From NCBI GenBank assembly GCA_023151115.1, contig JAKLJP010000010.1:1-64000 (forward strand): a stretch of 64,000 bases of DNA, read 5' to 3'. Under the pieces are notes generated by a model. The model was not told the DNA's origin. It saw only the letters and a list, made by a program, of their open reading frames with translations, and searched no databases. The position numbers and the translations under genes are program-made. This DNA comes from Anaerolineae bacterium (lineage in GTDB: Bacteria; Chloroflexota; Anaerolineae; 4572-78; J111). Positions 42,621-50,409 of this stretch are shown here, in pieces; the stretch's first letter is position 1, and the number at the start of each line of letters is the position of its first letter.

Positions 42621-43555
42621 TGCAAGGGTTAGCCACGTTTGTCGGTGTGTTTTTCTTTACCTTTATTGGTTTGTTTATTGCCTACCCTATTTTGATGCTG
42701 TTTGCCCGCCTGTTGGGGCTGTATGCCATTGTCGAGGAGGGCCGCTGCCATGTGTATGTGCTCTTTGGTAAAGTGATTGCGGTTTTGCGGGAGCCGGGGC
42801 TGAATTTTCTGTGGCTCAAGCTTGGCCCGCAGGCGTTGATTGTCAATTGGCTGGGCCGCTGCCACGTGCTGGATATGCGGCTTGACCAGCAGTATCTACG
42901 CAGCCAGCCGGTCAACTCCGAGGAGGGCGCGCCGATGGGCATTGGCATCTGGTACGAGATGGTCATCAGCGACCCGGTGGCCTACCTGTTCAAAAATGCC
43001 GACCCGCAAGGTTCGCTGGCGGCTAACGTGAGCAATGCCACGGTTCGCACCCTGAGCAATATGCCCCTGGCCGAGATGCTACAAAACCGCCATCCGATGA
43101 GCCAAGCGGTGCGAGCCGAGGTGTCACCCAAATCCGAGGAGTGGGGCTACCGTTTAGGCTCGGTCTACATTCGCAAGGTTCATTTCCGCGATGCGGGTAT
43201 GATCCGGCAAATCGAGGAGAAGGTGGTCAACCGGCTGCGCCAGGTGACGTCGGCCATCCGGCAGGATGGGGCCAACCAGGTCAGCATCATCACCAGCACC
43301 GCCGAGCGGCAGGCCGCCATCGAGTTTGCCCGCGCCAATGCTATGCGTCCCAAAATTGTTGGCGCAGCGCTGCAAGAAATCTGCGCCGATACCGAAGTAG
43401 CCCAGGCCATGTTTGAAATTTTGGAGACGGAGAAAATTTTGGAAGGCAAAGGCAAGCTGACGTTGCTGCCCCCAAGCGGCAATCTACTGGCCCAACTGAT
43501 GGCAGCAGATGGGGCGGAATCCGGGCCGCTGGTCATGCCTTCAAAGAACAAATAG
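42620..43555 (+). CDS. SPFH/band-7 domain membrane protein (second of pair)
   Basis: A longer hydrophobic N-terminus (about 5-30) precedes an SPFH domain (YAIVEEGRCHVYVLFGKVIA, then IGIWYEMVISDPVAYLFKNA) and a C-terminal helix. It is divergent from the first SPFH protein, so the two probably build a hetero-oligomeric ring, as HflK/HflC and prohibitins do. GGAG lies 9 bp upstream of ATG 42620. Confidence 0.85.
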   Translation: MQGLATFVGVFFFTFIGLFIAYPILMLFARLLGLYAIVEEGRCHVYVLFGKVIAVLREPGLNFLWLKLGPQALIVNWLGRCHVLDMRLDQQYLRSQPVNSEEGAPMGIGIWYEMVISDPVAYLFKNADPQGSLAANVSNATVRTLSNMPLAEMLQNRHPMSQAVRAEVSPKSEEWGYRLGSVYIRKVHFRDAGMIRQIEEKVVNRLRQVTSAIRQDGANQVSIITSTAERQAAIEFARANAMRPKIVGAALQEICADTEVAQAMFEILETEKILEGKGKLTLLPPSGNLLAQLMAADGAESGPLVMPSKNK

Positions 43556-43578
43556 CGTTTACCCTACTCAAAATTTTT

Positions 43579-43641
43579 GCCACGAATTTCACGAATTTCG
43601 CTAATATTTTTTTCGTGCCGAAGGTTCGTGAAATTCGTGGC
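43579..43641. repeat. CACGAATTT inverted repeat
   Basis: GCCACGAATTTCACGAA and its exact reverse complement TTCGTGAAATTCGTGGC, 29 bp apart. The arms contain two CACGAATTT units. Confidence 0.85.
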
Positions 43642-43698
43642 TGATTTTTTATCTGTTTTCGATGTATCTGTTTATGGGGGAATACCTGGTCTACTTGA

Positions 43699-43756
43699 GA
43701 GGAGTGAGGCACGCCTACGTGCCGAACGAAGCCGCACCTGGGGGTGCTGGCTCCTC
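43699..43756. repeat. Three-way-junction repeat element
   Basis: Outer stem GAGGAG/CTCCTC encloses hairpins GGCACG-ccta-CGTGCC and GCACC-tggg-GGTGC. Same architecture as 21805-21856. Confidence 0.6.
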
Positions 43757-43775
43757 AATTCGTGATTTGCTGAAT

Positions 43776-45131
43776 TTACCTAAGCAACAGCAGACCCTGC
43801 GGCTTGCGTTGAAAACCAAACAGACGAGTCAGCCGGGCCAGGGTGCTGGGCGGCGTTTCTTGCAGTTCTAAATCCTCAATCACCTGCTCGTCGGGGATTT
43901 GTCCCAGGGTGTCCATCTCGGCTTCAAGGGCAGCCCGGCGCAGAATGAGCCACAGATAAACATCGCTCTCAGTGCGGCCCGGAAAATATTGGAGGATGTC
44001 GCGCTCGCGGATCAATTCGATCAGGGGCATATAGACGGTGTCGTACCAACTCCTCACTGCTTCCTCGTAGGAAATTTCGCAGCCACACTCGCTTTCCTGC
44101 AAAAATTTATGAAAGGCAATATGTTCTTTAGCCAGTTCATAGCCTTCCGGCTCGGTGAAGACGACATTTTGCTCCGGCCGGATTCTGTCCAACTCGGTTT
44201 CCCGCATAAACTGGGCGTGCTTGGCTTTGAGCGACATCCGGTCGAGATCGAGCGAGTTGTGGAAAAAGCCCAGCAGTTGGGTCAGAGGGTTGGTCCGTTC
44301 CCGTTCCAAATCGGCCAAAACTTGTTCGTTAGACACCTGGCCCAGGGCGTCCATCTCGGCTTCCAGGGCGGCCCGGTGCAAAATAAGCCAGGCATACAGA
44401 TCGGCTTCGGTTCGGCCCGGAAAATAATTCAAAATGTTCCGCTCGCGGATCATCTGCACCAGCGGCAGGTAGACCCGGTCGTACCAACTGGTCACAGCCT
44501 CGTCCGCCGAAAGCTCACAGCCACACTCGATTTCGCGCAAATATTTGTGGATGATGATGTGTTCTTTGACCAGGCGATAGCGGCCCGGCTCGGTAAAGAC
44601 CACGTTTTGGTCGGGCCGAAGCTGGTCCAAACGAGTCTCTTTTAAGAAATCGGCCTGTTCCACTTTGAGCAAAACATCGTCCAAATCATCGTCAGGGCCA
44701 AACGGAACTGGAGTTTTGTATTCAATCACCTCCGCTTCGATGGTTTTGGCCCCATGCGCTCGCGCCACCGAAACCCGGTGATTGCCGTCGCGCACAAAGT
44801 AAACGTCACCCACCTGATAGACTTCAATCGGTGGGAAACCCTGCTCGGAATGGGCGACGGCATCAACCCGCCGCCAGCGATCCTGGGTGGTATTATTTTT
44901 GGGTAAAAAAGTGCGGGTAAAATCCCGGTAGCGGCCGGTGCTGCCGATAATTTTAGCCAATTCGATTTCTTGCAGCCCTTTGTAGGCGGCATCTTGCAAC
45001 TGCAAACTCTGCTTGACTGCTTCAAACGGGAGCAGATGGTTAGGCCGTCCCGTAAAAAAGCTGAGCCATTCCTCGATGAAGGCGCGTTGTCGGACTTTGG
45101 AGAATTCTTCGTTTGATTCTGGGGTTAGCAT
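43776..45131 (-). CDS. ParB-like N-domain protein with a duplicated DUF4032-like module
   Basis: Residues about 40-140 look like a ParB/sulfiredoxin-type domain (VYQVGDVYFVRDGNHRVSVA). Two homologous modules of about 110 residues follow, each with RPxQNVVFTEP, KEHI.xHK, ECGCE, EAV.SWYD.VY.PL, FPGRTE.D.Y.WLIL and RRAALEAEMD-like ends. The unit resembles DUF4032 of Actinobacteria. The duplication is visible directly. AGGAGG sets ATG 45131. Function is unknown; the ParB-like part suggests nucleotide or DNA contact. Confidence 0.7.
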   Translation of the reverse strand: MLTPESNEEFSKVRQRAFIEEWLSFFTGRPNHLLPFEAVKQSLQLQDAAYKGLQEIELAKIIGSTGRYRDFTRTFLPKNNTTQDRWRRVDAVAHSEQGFPPIEVYQVGDVYFVRDGNHRVSVARAHGAKTIEAEVIEYKTPVPFGPDDDLDDVLLKVEQADFLKETRLDQLRPDQNVVFTEPGRYRLVKEHIIIHKYLREIECGCELSADEAVTSWYDRVYLPLVQMIRERNILNYFPGRTEADLYAWLILHRAALEAEMDALGQVSNEQVLADLERERTNPLTQLLGFFHNSLDLDRMSLKAKHAQFMRETELDRIRPEQNVVFTEPEGYELAKEHIAFHKFLQESECGCEISYEEAVRSWYDTVYMPLIELIRERDILQYFPGRTESDVYLWLILRRAALEAEMDTLGQIPDEQVIEDLELQETPPSTLARLTRLFGFQRKPQGLLLLR

Positions 45132-45185
45132 ATTGACCTCCTGTTCGAGTTTCGTCATCCCAATAGATCGCGCCATAAAATAGAG

Positions 45186-45214
45186 AAGGCGCTTTTCGGA
45201 GTGAAAAGCGCCTT
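45186..45214 (-). promoter_or_regulatory. Hairpin in the leader of the DUF4032-like gene
   Basis: AAGGCGCTTTTC-ggagt-GAAAAGCGCCTT, a 12-bp perfect stem 55 bp upstream of the start codon. On the minus strand the tail CTCTATTTTAT is weakly U-rich, so attenuation is possible. Confidence 0.45.
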
Positions 45215-45302
45215 TGCTAATACGGCTGGAGCGTTATTCGGTTGACTTCCAAGAGGAATTATACCGCTTTTTGTGATTAAAGCAAAAAGTCAAAATTTTC
45301 CG

Positions 45303-45402
45303 ACCTCGTTCCCACGCTTCGCGTCAGTTTGGGAACGAGTTGGGAACACTTTTTACCACAGAGGCGCAGAGTTTTTTCTCCGTGTCTCCGTGTCTCTGTG
45401 GT
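45303..45402. repeat. Two adjacent inverted repeats (CTCGTTCCCA and CACAGAG types)
   Basis: CTCGTTCCCA pairs with TGGGAACGAG (about 45305-45338). ACCACAGAGGCGCAGAG pairs with CTCCGTGTCTCTGTGGT (about 45355-45402). The second is related to 14152-14250. Confidence 0.65.
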
Positions 45403-45425
45403 GAATTTCCGACGTGAATTTACGA

Positions 45426-45962
45426 TTAAATTGCCGGCAGCGGCCCGGTGCCGGGTTTGCCCACGCCCCGCGGCAGCACCGACATTTCCCAGGGATAGAC
45501 AATGTAGCGGTCGGTGATGGCCCCGTAATAATCCGGGCCGGTATCAGGGAAAAGGTTAGAGCGGATGCGGTAATGCAGCACCGCCGTTTCCGCTTCGCAG
45601 CCGACGGCGGCCAGGCGGCCCTGGACCATCATAATCGCCCGGCCATTGGCCCAGATGTCGTCCACAATCAAGATGCGCCGGTCGGTCAGCAGGGTATCGG
45701 GCGGAAACTGGGTAAAGGTGGGCCAGGCCAGCTTTTGATTGACCTCGTCGGGAAAATAAACCGAGGCGGTCAGGACATCTTTGATGCCCAGGGCTTCGCT
45801 TAAAATCCCACCCGGCACCAGCCCGCCTTTGGTAATCATCAACAGGCCGTCAAACTCGCCCCGGAATTGGGGGATGAGGTGATCTATGAGTTTGTCAACA
45901 TCATTCCAGCTCAAAATTTCGCGCCGGAACTCTTCTTCGGGCGGGCCTTCGAATGAGAACAT
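45426..45962 (-). CDS. Purine-type phosphoribosyltransferase
   Basis: A 178-residue type I PRTase. The PRPP-binding loop is RILIVDDIWANGRA (about 96-109) and LLMITKGGLVPGGILSEALG forms the PPi loop. This matches the hypoxanthine/xanthine-guanine phosphoribosyltransferase group used in purine salvage; gpt-like proteins have the same length. Base specificity cannot be told by eye. It lies downstream of the thiamine genes, 80 bp after thiP, and may be on the same transcript. Confidence 0.85.
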   Translation of the reverse strand: MFSFEGPPEEEFRREILSWNDVDKLIDHLIPQFRGEFDGLLMITKGGLVPGGILSEALGIKDVLTASVYFPDEVNQKLAWPTFTQFPPDTLLTDRRILIVDDIWANGRAIMMVQGRLAAVGCEAETAVLHYRIRSNLFPDTGPDYYGAITDRYIVYPWEMSVLPRGVGKPGTGPLPAI

Positions 45963-46042
45963 GGCTTTGCTCTAATGAATCAAATAACATTTGAACAACT
46001 ATTTTACGCCTATTTCCCAGGGATGTCAACGATAACGAGACT

Positions 46043-47899
46043 TTAAAACTCTCCCCCTACCCTAAATCGCTCGATCACCACAAACCCCATCGCGCAGACC
46101 AGCATCAGCAGCGTACTCATGGCCAACGCCTGGCCGTAATTCAACATTCCCGGCTGATCGAGAAATCTAAAAATGGCGATGGGCATGGTCGGTGTGTCGG
46201 GCCGGGCAATAAAAACCGTAGCTCCAAACTCGCCCATGCTGATGGTAAAGGCAAAGACCGCCCCGACCAGCAGGGCCCGGCTGGCAATGGGCAAATCAAT
46301 CTCCCGCCAGACCCGCAGCGGCGACGCGCCCAGCACGGCGGCGGCTTCGCGCAAGGCCGGTTGGATGCTCCGCAGCGCCGGTAGTAAACTGCGAATCACA
46401 AAGGGCAAGGCTACCAGGGTGTGGGCGATAACAATCAACAGCGGCGAGGTGCGCAGATTGAGCGGCGGGGTATCGAAGGTGATGATGTAACCAAAACCCA
46501 GGGTTACGGCGGAGGTGGCGAGAGGGAGCATGAAGAAAGCGTCAAGGAAGGATGAAGGATGAAGGATGAAGGATGAAGGGGTTTTGGGTTTTGGGGTTTG
46601 GGTGAGGGCGATGGCGGCCAGGAGACCGAGGAGGAGGGCGAGGATGACGGTGGCCAGGGCAAAGGTGAGGGAGTTAGCGATGGCTTCGCCGGGGGGGACA
46701 AAAAAGAGGCTTTGGTTTTGCGGCGCGCCGGCGATGAGCAGGCGGTAGTAATTCAAGGAGAGGTGACCGGCGGCGGTTAGTGAGCGCCAGACCAGCGCTG
46801 CCAGGGGAGTCCCCAGCAGCAGAATCATCAGACTGATATTGCTACCTACCCACAGGCGTTCCCGCCAACTTTGCGGCGTCCGCTGGGTGGCCCGCTGCGA
46901 CTGCAAATTGAGAGGATAGGTAGCGCGAGCTTGCAAACGGGTGTAAATCAGCATCAAGGCGAAGATAAAAACAATTTGCAGCAGCGACAGGGCGGCAGCA
47001 ACCCGTAGGTTGAACAAATTAACCGCCTGGCGATAGATTTCGACCTCCAGGGTGGCGAAACGCGGCCCGCCTAGAATCAGAATTACGCCAAAACTGGTAA
47101 AGCAGAAAATAAAGACCAGCAGCGCAGCCGCCAGAATCGCCGGCAGCAGCAGCGGCAGAGTAATCTGGCGGAGGACCTGGCGCGGGCTGATCCCCAACAT
47201 CTGGCCGGCCTCCATCAGCCGGGGGTCGAGGTTAGCCCAAAAGCTGCTGACCAGCCGCAGGACAATAGTGTAGTTGTAAAAAATGTGGGCCAGCAAAATC
47301 ATACCCAGGCTATGTTGCAGTTGCAAGGGCGGGCTATCCAACGGCAAATCATAAATCGTAAATCGTAAATCGTAAATCGTAAATCGAAACAGAGCCAACA
47401 GCGCCTCATTGATAACCCCTCGCGGCCCCAGCAGCGCCGTAAAAGCGTTGGCCACTACAATCGTCGGCAGTACAAAAGGGATGGTGGTCAACGCCTGGAG
47501 CAGGCTTTTGCCCGGAAAGCGATACCGGGCAAAAATATGGGCCGCCGGCAGGGCCAGGCCCAACGTTAACAACGTCGAGAGGAGCGCCTGCCACAAGGTG
47601 AACCACAGCGTTTTAGCGTAATAAGTGGTCGAAATCAGCTTTTGCAGCGCCGTCCAATCCCACTGCCCTTCAGGCGCAAAGCTGAGGCTGAGGATGGAGA
47701 AGAGGGGGTAGAAGTAGAAGAGGAGGAGAAAGGAAGTAGGGAGTAGGGAGTAGGGAGTAGGGAGTAAGGGGGAGATAGAAGATAGAAGATGGCGTGAAAT
47801 ATTACATTTATTTCTCAAGCCGGAAGCAATCAATCGAAAATCCAAAATCTTGCCTATGATATGCCGCCCTCCAAAGGTAGCACAGTGAGCGGAATCCAA
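46043..47899 (-). CDS. thiP: Thiamine ABC transporter permease (fused two-domain, ThiP-like)
   Basis: A duplicated binding-protein-dependent permease with about 12 membrane helices; EAA-type loops are at about 240 (MEAGQMLGISPRQVLRQITL) and 540 (REAAAVLGASPLRVWREIDL). At 618 residues it is longer than E. coli ThiP (536). The excess maps to three heptamer-repeat insertions: GGGAGTA (N-terminus), AAATCGT (cytoplasmic or periplasmic loop) and GGATGAA (loop between the halves). The start is uncertain: TTG 47899 lies inside a repeat. No ThiQ-type ATPase gene is adjacent. Confidence 0.85.
   Translation of the reverse strand: MDSAHCATFGGRHIIGKILDFRLIASGLRNKCNISRHLLSSISPLLPTPYSLLPTSFLLLFYFYPLFSILSLSFAPEGQWDWTALQKLISTTYYAKTLWFTLWQALLSTLLTLGLALPAAHIFARYRFPGKSLLQALTTIPFVLPTIVVANAFTALLGPRGVINEALLALFRFTIYDLRFTIYDLPLDSPPLQLQHSLGMILLAHIFYNYTIVLRLVSSFWANLDPRLMEAGQMLGISPRQVLRQITLPLLLPAILAAALLVFIFCFTSFGVILILGGPRFATLEVEIYRQAVNLFNLRVAAALSLLQIVFIFALMLIYTRLQARATYPLNLQSQRATQRTPQSWRERLWVGSNISLMILLLGTPLAALVWRSLTAAGHLSLNYYRLLIAGAPQNQSLFFVPPGEAIANSLTFALATVILALLLGLLAAIALTQTPKPKTPSSFILHPSSFLDAFFMLPLATSAVTLGFGYIITFDTPPLNLRTSPLLIVIAHTLVALPFVIRSLLPALRSIQPALREAAAVLGASPLRVWREIDLPIASRALLVGAVFAFTISMGEFGATVFIARPDTPTMPIAIFRFLDQPGMLNYGQALAMSTLLMLVCAMGFVVIERFRVGGEF
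46551..46580. repeat. GGATGAA heptamer tandem repeat inside thiP
   Basis: Four perfect GGATGAA units plus GG. In frame they encode SFILHPSSF-type residues, unrelated to the permease family. Confidence 0.9.
47346..47387. repeat. AAATCGT heptamer tandem repeat inside thiP
   Basis: Six units, four of them AAATCGT, one AAATCAT and one AAATCGA. They encode FRFTIYDLRFTIYDLP on the minus strand. Confidence 0.92.
47732..47790. repeat. GGGAGTA and GATAGAA heptamers at the thiP N-terminus
   Basis: GGAAGTA then four GGGAGTA units, followed by two GATAGAA units and GAT. They encode SPLLPTPYSLLPTS-like residues just before the first membrane helix. Confidence 0.9.
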
Positions 47900-47919
47900 A
47901 ATCCAAAATCTTGCCTATG
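47839..47919. repeat. Direct 20-bp repeat with ATCCAAA heptamers at the thiB-thiP junction
   Basis: AATCCAAAATCTTGCCTATG occurs at 47839-47858 and again at 47900-47919. The second copy lies on the predicted thiP start codon. Confidence 0.9.
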
Positions 47920-47944
47920 GCACGCGATGCGAAACCCAAAATCG

Positions 47945-49108
47945 TTAGCGGAGGACGGTTTCATTCCAGGCATTAATCCATTTTTCCCGGTTGGCGGCGA
48001 TGTCGGCGGGGGGGAGGGTGGCGGGTTTGGGTGAGAGTTGGGCGTATTTTTGAAAAACATCGGGCAGGGCGGCTTTTGGATTGGCCGGAAAGACAAACAT
48101 TTTGAGGGGGATGTCCTCCTGAAATTGCTGGCCGAGCAGAAAATCTACCAATTTCTCGGCCAGAGCCCGTTTCTGGGTGCCGGCCAAAATGCCGATAAAT
48201 TCTATCTGGCGGAAACAAGCCCCCTCGCCAATTACCGCAGCCGTCGGCGCATCGGTCACCGGCGGGTCGGCAAAGTAAACCTCCACCGGGGGGCTGCTGG
48301 CATAGCTGACCACAATGGGCCGGGTTCCTTCGTAGCGAGTGAACTGTCCGTAGTAGGCGTCTTCCCAACCATCTACCACCAGCACCTCCTGCTCAACCAT
48401 CTGCTGCCACCACTCCAGGTAGCCTGGGTCGCCAAAGTGAGCCACCGTCGCCAGCAAAAAAGCCAGGCCCGGTGAGGAGGTGGCCGGGTTTTCCACCACC
48501 GTCAACTCTTTGTATTCAGCTTTGACCAACTCTTCCAAACTGCCGGGCGGAGTTAAGCCCTTTTCGGCAAACCAGCCCTTATCATAGTTGAGGCATACAT
48601 CACCGTAGTCCACCGGCAAAAGGCGATTTTCGGGGTCGAGTTTCAGTTCGGCGGGAATATCGGCCAACATGGGCGAGGCATAAGGCTCAAAAATGCCGCC
48701 GTCAATGGCCCGGCTGAAAAAGGTGTTGTCCACCCCCCAAAAAACATCCGCCAGCGGATTCTCTTTGGACAGAATAGCCTGGTTTAGGGCGGCCCCGGCG
48801 TCGCCCGAACGGAGAAATTCAATTTTGACATTATTCGCCTGCTCAAAGGCCGCGATCACTTCTGGGCTGGCATCAAAGCTGTCGTGACTCATCAAGGTGA
48901 TGGTGTTGGCCGCGCCCGCTGCTTCGGCTTGAGCCGGTTGGCCTGTCGGGGATGGGGCGGCGGTTGCTTCGGCTTGAGTGGGTGGCGAAGCCGCGGCGCA
49001 GGCGGAAGTGATCAGGATTAGAAACAGCAGAACTAATAAATTGTCCCAAAGGGATACCCTTGCGGTATGAATTGTGAATTGTGAATTGTAAATTGTGAAT
49101 GATTTCAT
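47945..49108 (-). CDS. thiB: Thiamine-binding lipoprotein of an ABC transporter
   Basis: A lipoprotein (lipobox LITSAC near residue 35) followed by a ThiB/TbpA-type binding fold: ADVFWGVDNTFFSRAIDGGI, LLPVDYGDVCLNYDKGWF, PATSSPGLAFLLATVAHFGD and YYGQFTRYEGTRPIVVSYAS. The n-region of the signal peptide, FTIYNSQFTIH, is coded by a heptamer repeat. ATG 49108 lies 5 bp from that repeat. It is the middle gene of the TPP-riboswitch operon; thiP starts 46 bp downstream. Confidence 0.9.
   Translation of the reverse strand: MKSFTIYNSQFTIHTARVSLWDNLLVLLFLILITSACAAASPPTQAEATAAPSPTGQPAQAEAAGAANTITLMSHDSFDASPEVIAAFEQANNVKIEFLRSGDAGAALNQAILSKENPLADVFWGVDNTFFSRAIDGGIFEPYASPMLADIPAELKLDPENRLLPVDYGDVCLNYDKGWFAEKGLTPPGSLEELVKAEYKELTVVENPATSSPGLAFLLATVAHFGDPGYLEWWQQMVEQEVLVVDGWEDAYYGQFTRYEGTRPIVVSYASSPPVEVYFADPPVTDAPTAAVIGEGACFRQIEFIGILAGTQKRALAEKLVDFLLGQQFQEDIPLKMFVFPANPKAALPDVFQKYAQLSPKPATLPPADIAANREKWINAWNETVLR
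49069..49103. repeat. GAATTGT heptamers coding the thiB signal peptide start
   Basis: Three GAATTGT, one AAATTGT and one GAATGAT in direct succession (35 bp). They supply codons 2-13 of thiB. Confidence 0.92.
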
Positions 49109-49198
49109 TATTTAAATCCTCCTCTGAAAATAGACCGACTAACTGGAGTGCAAAGCTTGCTTTGCCAAATCGCAAGGCAAGCCTTGCACTCCTGATTT

Positions 49199-49876
49199 TC
49201 ATGATCGGTGGTGTGCCCCAGGTTCGTGAACACTCCTTTCAATATGGACAACCAACACTATCCCTTCGCCAATTTGAACGGTAGCCTGGGGGGTAGTCAA
49301 GGCATTGCTGATGCTCCAGGTGCTGCCAAAGGTGAGTGTAGCCTCGACCAGCGGCCATTCGACGCCGCTCAGGTTGACCTGCCGGACGGTTGGGGTAAGC
49401 GGCACCAGGGAGAGCGTATCGCCCGGCTGGCCGGCGAGTGTGAGAGTCTGGTGTGAACGCAGCACCGTCGCCGATTGGGGGCCATCCGCCAGGGTCAGCC
49501 GTACCGAGGCATACTCCGGCCGGACCAGCAAAAAGATGTTGGCCAGCATCTGGTCGAGCCGGCCGCCCAGGGCGGTGACCAATAAAATTTCGTCAACTCC
49601 TTCAGCGACAGCCGTTTGAAAAGCCAGCTCCAAATCTGTTTGATCTTTGCGAGCCGGATGGCGCTGAAAGCTAACTCCTGCTGCTTTCATCTCGGCAATC
49701 AGGTTGGGCGGTAATGAGTCGAAATCGCCAATGATGACCTCCGGGGTTAAGCCCAGGGACAAGGCGTTAACGGTACCACCGTCAGCGCAAAAAATACGGT
49801 CATTATGACGGAGTCGGCGGCGGAGTTTATCTGGTTCGGTTAAGTTGCCGTTAGCAAAAATAACAATACGAGACAT
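49199..49876 (-). CDS. thiN: Thiamine pyrophosphokinase
   Basis: Converts thiamine and ATP to TPP and AMP. The catalytic-domain motifs are FCADGGTVNAL (29-39), VIIGDFDSL (47-55), HPARKDQTDLELA (73-85) and TALGGRLDQMLAN (about 101-113). The C-terminal thiamine-binding beta domain covers about 140-225. It is the first gene after the TPP riboswitch, so its own product feeds back on it. It is followed by the transporter genes. Confidence 0.94.
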   Translation of the reverse strand: MSRIVIFANGNLTEPDKLRRRLRHNDRIFCADGGTVNALSLGLTPEVIIGDFDSLPPNLIAEMKAAGVSFQRHPARKDQTDLELAFQTAVAEGVDEILLVTALGGRLDQMLANIFLLVRPEYASVRLTLADGPQSATVLRSHQTLTLAGQPGDTLSLVPLTPTVRQVNLSGVEWPLVEATLTFGSTWSISNALTTPQATVQIGEGIVLVVHIERSVHEPGAHHRS

Positions 49877-49880
49877 AGAC

Positions 49881-49946
49881 TGGAAAATTGGAGGATTGGA
49901 AGGCTGGAAGGTTGGTAAATTCCAATCCTCCAGTCCTCCACCCCTC
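49881..49946. repeat. GGAAGGYT octamer inverted repeat in the thiamine leader
   Basis: GGATTGGAAGGCTGGAAGGT and following bases pair with CCAATCCTCCAGTCCTCC. It lies between the riboswitch terminator and thiN. Confidence 0.75.
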
Positions 49947-49961
49947 CAAATAGCGCAAAAT

Positions 49962-49986
49962 AAAAAACCACCCGTTGGAGGGTGGT
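49962..49986 (-). terminator. Riboswitch-controlled terminator
   Basis: On the minus strand ACCACCC-tccaac-GGGTGGT followed by six U, 22 nt after the riboswitch aptamer. Confidence 0.9.
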
Positions 49987-50007
49987 CTATTACATAAAAC
50001 GCACTTT

Positions 50008-50104
50008 TTCTCCCTCCGCCGGCATTACCCGGATCAGGTTCATCGGTCCCTCCTACAGCGCCCGGCGCAAAGGAGCATCTCAGCCTGGTTTATCCAAGCC
50101 CCCG
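50008..50104 (-). promoter_or_regulatory. TPP (THI-box) riboswitch
   Basis: Read on the minus strand the conserved parts appear in order: GGCTGAGATGCTCC, then GGGACCGATGAACCTGATC, CGGGTAATGCCGGCGGAGGG. This matches the TPP aptamer including the CUGAGA and ACCUGAUC cores. With the terminator at 49962-49986 it should stop transcription of thiN-thiB-thiP when TPP is high. Confidence 0.96.
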
Positions 50105-50159
50105 AAAACAACGATATAGTTTTTAAGGTAAAAAAATTATACTCCTCAAGCGTTGAAAC

Positions 50160-50378
50160 TCAAAAAGAGGCAGGGCTATTTTTTTCAACGGGCTGGCAGA
50201 TGGCGTGCAGGTAAACAAAATTTCCTCGCGGCGGCATCAATTCGACAATGTCTACAATTTTATACTCTTCTCGCCCCAGCAAAATTACATCGCCTGATTT
50301 TGGCTCTTTTTCCAGGTTGAGAATACCGCCGATATCCCGGCGGCCGGGCACCACAATACTCAATTTATAAACAGCCAT
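50160..50378 (-). CDS. Small hypothetical protein, 72 residues
   Basis: Probable start MAVYKLSIVVPGRRDIGGIL with GGGAGGGG upstream. The sequence predicts a small beta-barrel (GDVILLGREEYKIVDIVELM, GNFVYLHAICQPV). I do not recognise a family. It is 31 bp downstream of the CNBD gene and likely co-transcribed. Confidence 0.7.
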   Translation of the reverse strand: MAVYKLSIVVPGRRDIGGILNLEKEPKSGDVILLGREEYKIVDIVELMPPRGNFVYLHAICQPVEKNSPASF

Positions 50379-50409
50379 TGCCCCTCCCTCTCCATTCAAA
50401 GCCTGTCCC

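Noticed and set aside
46551..47790. Possible CRISPR array because of regular repeats
   Set aside because: The units are contiguous heptamers without spacers and no cas genes are near.
49975..50214. A 79-codon frame on the plus strand
   Set aside because: It runs through the TPP riboswitch and its terminator and has no coding character.
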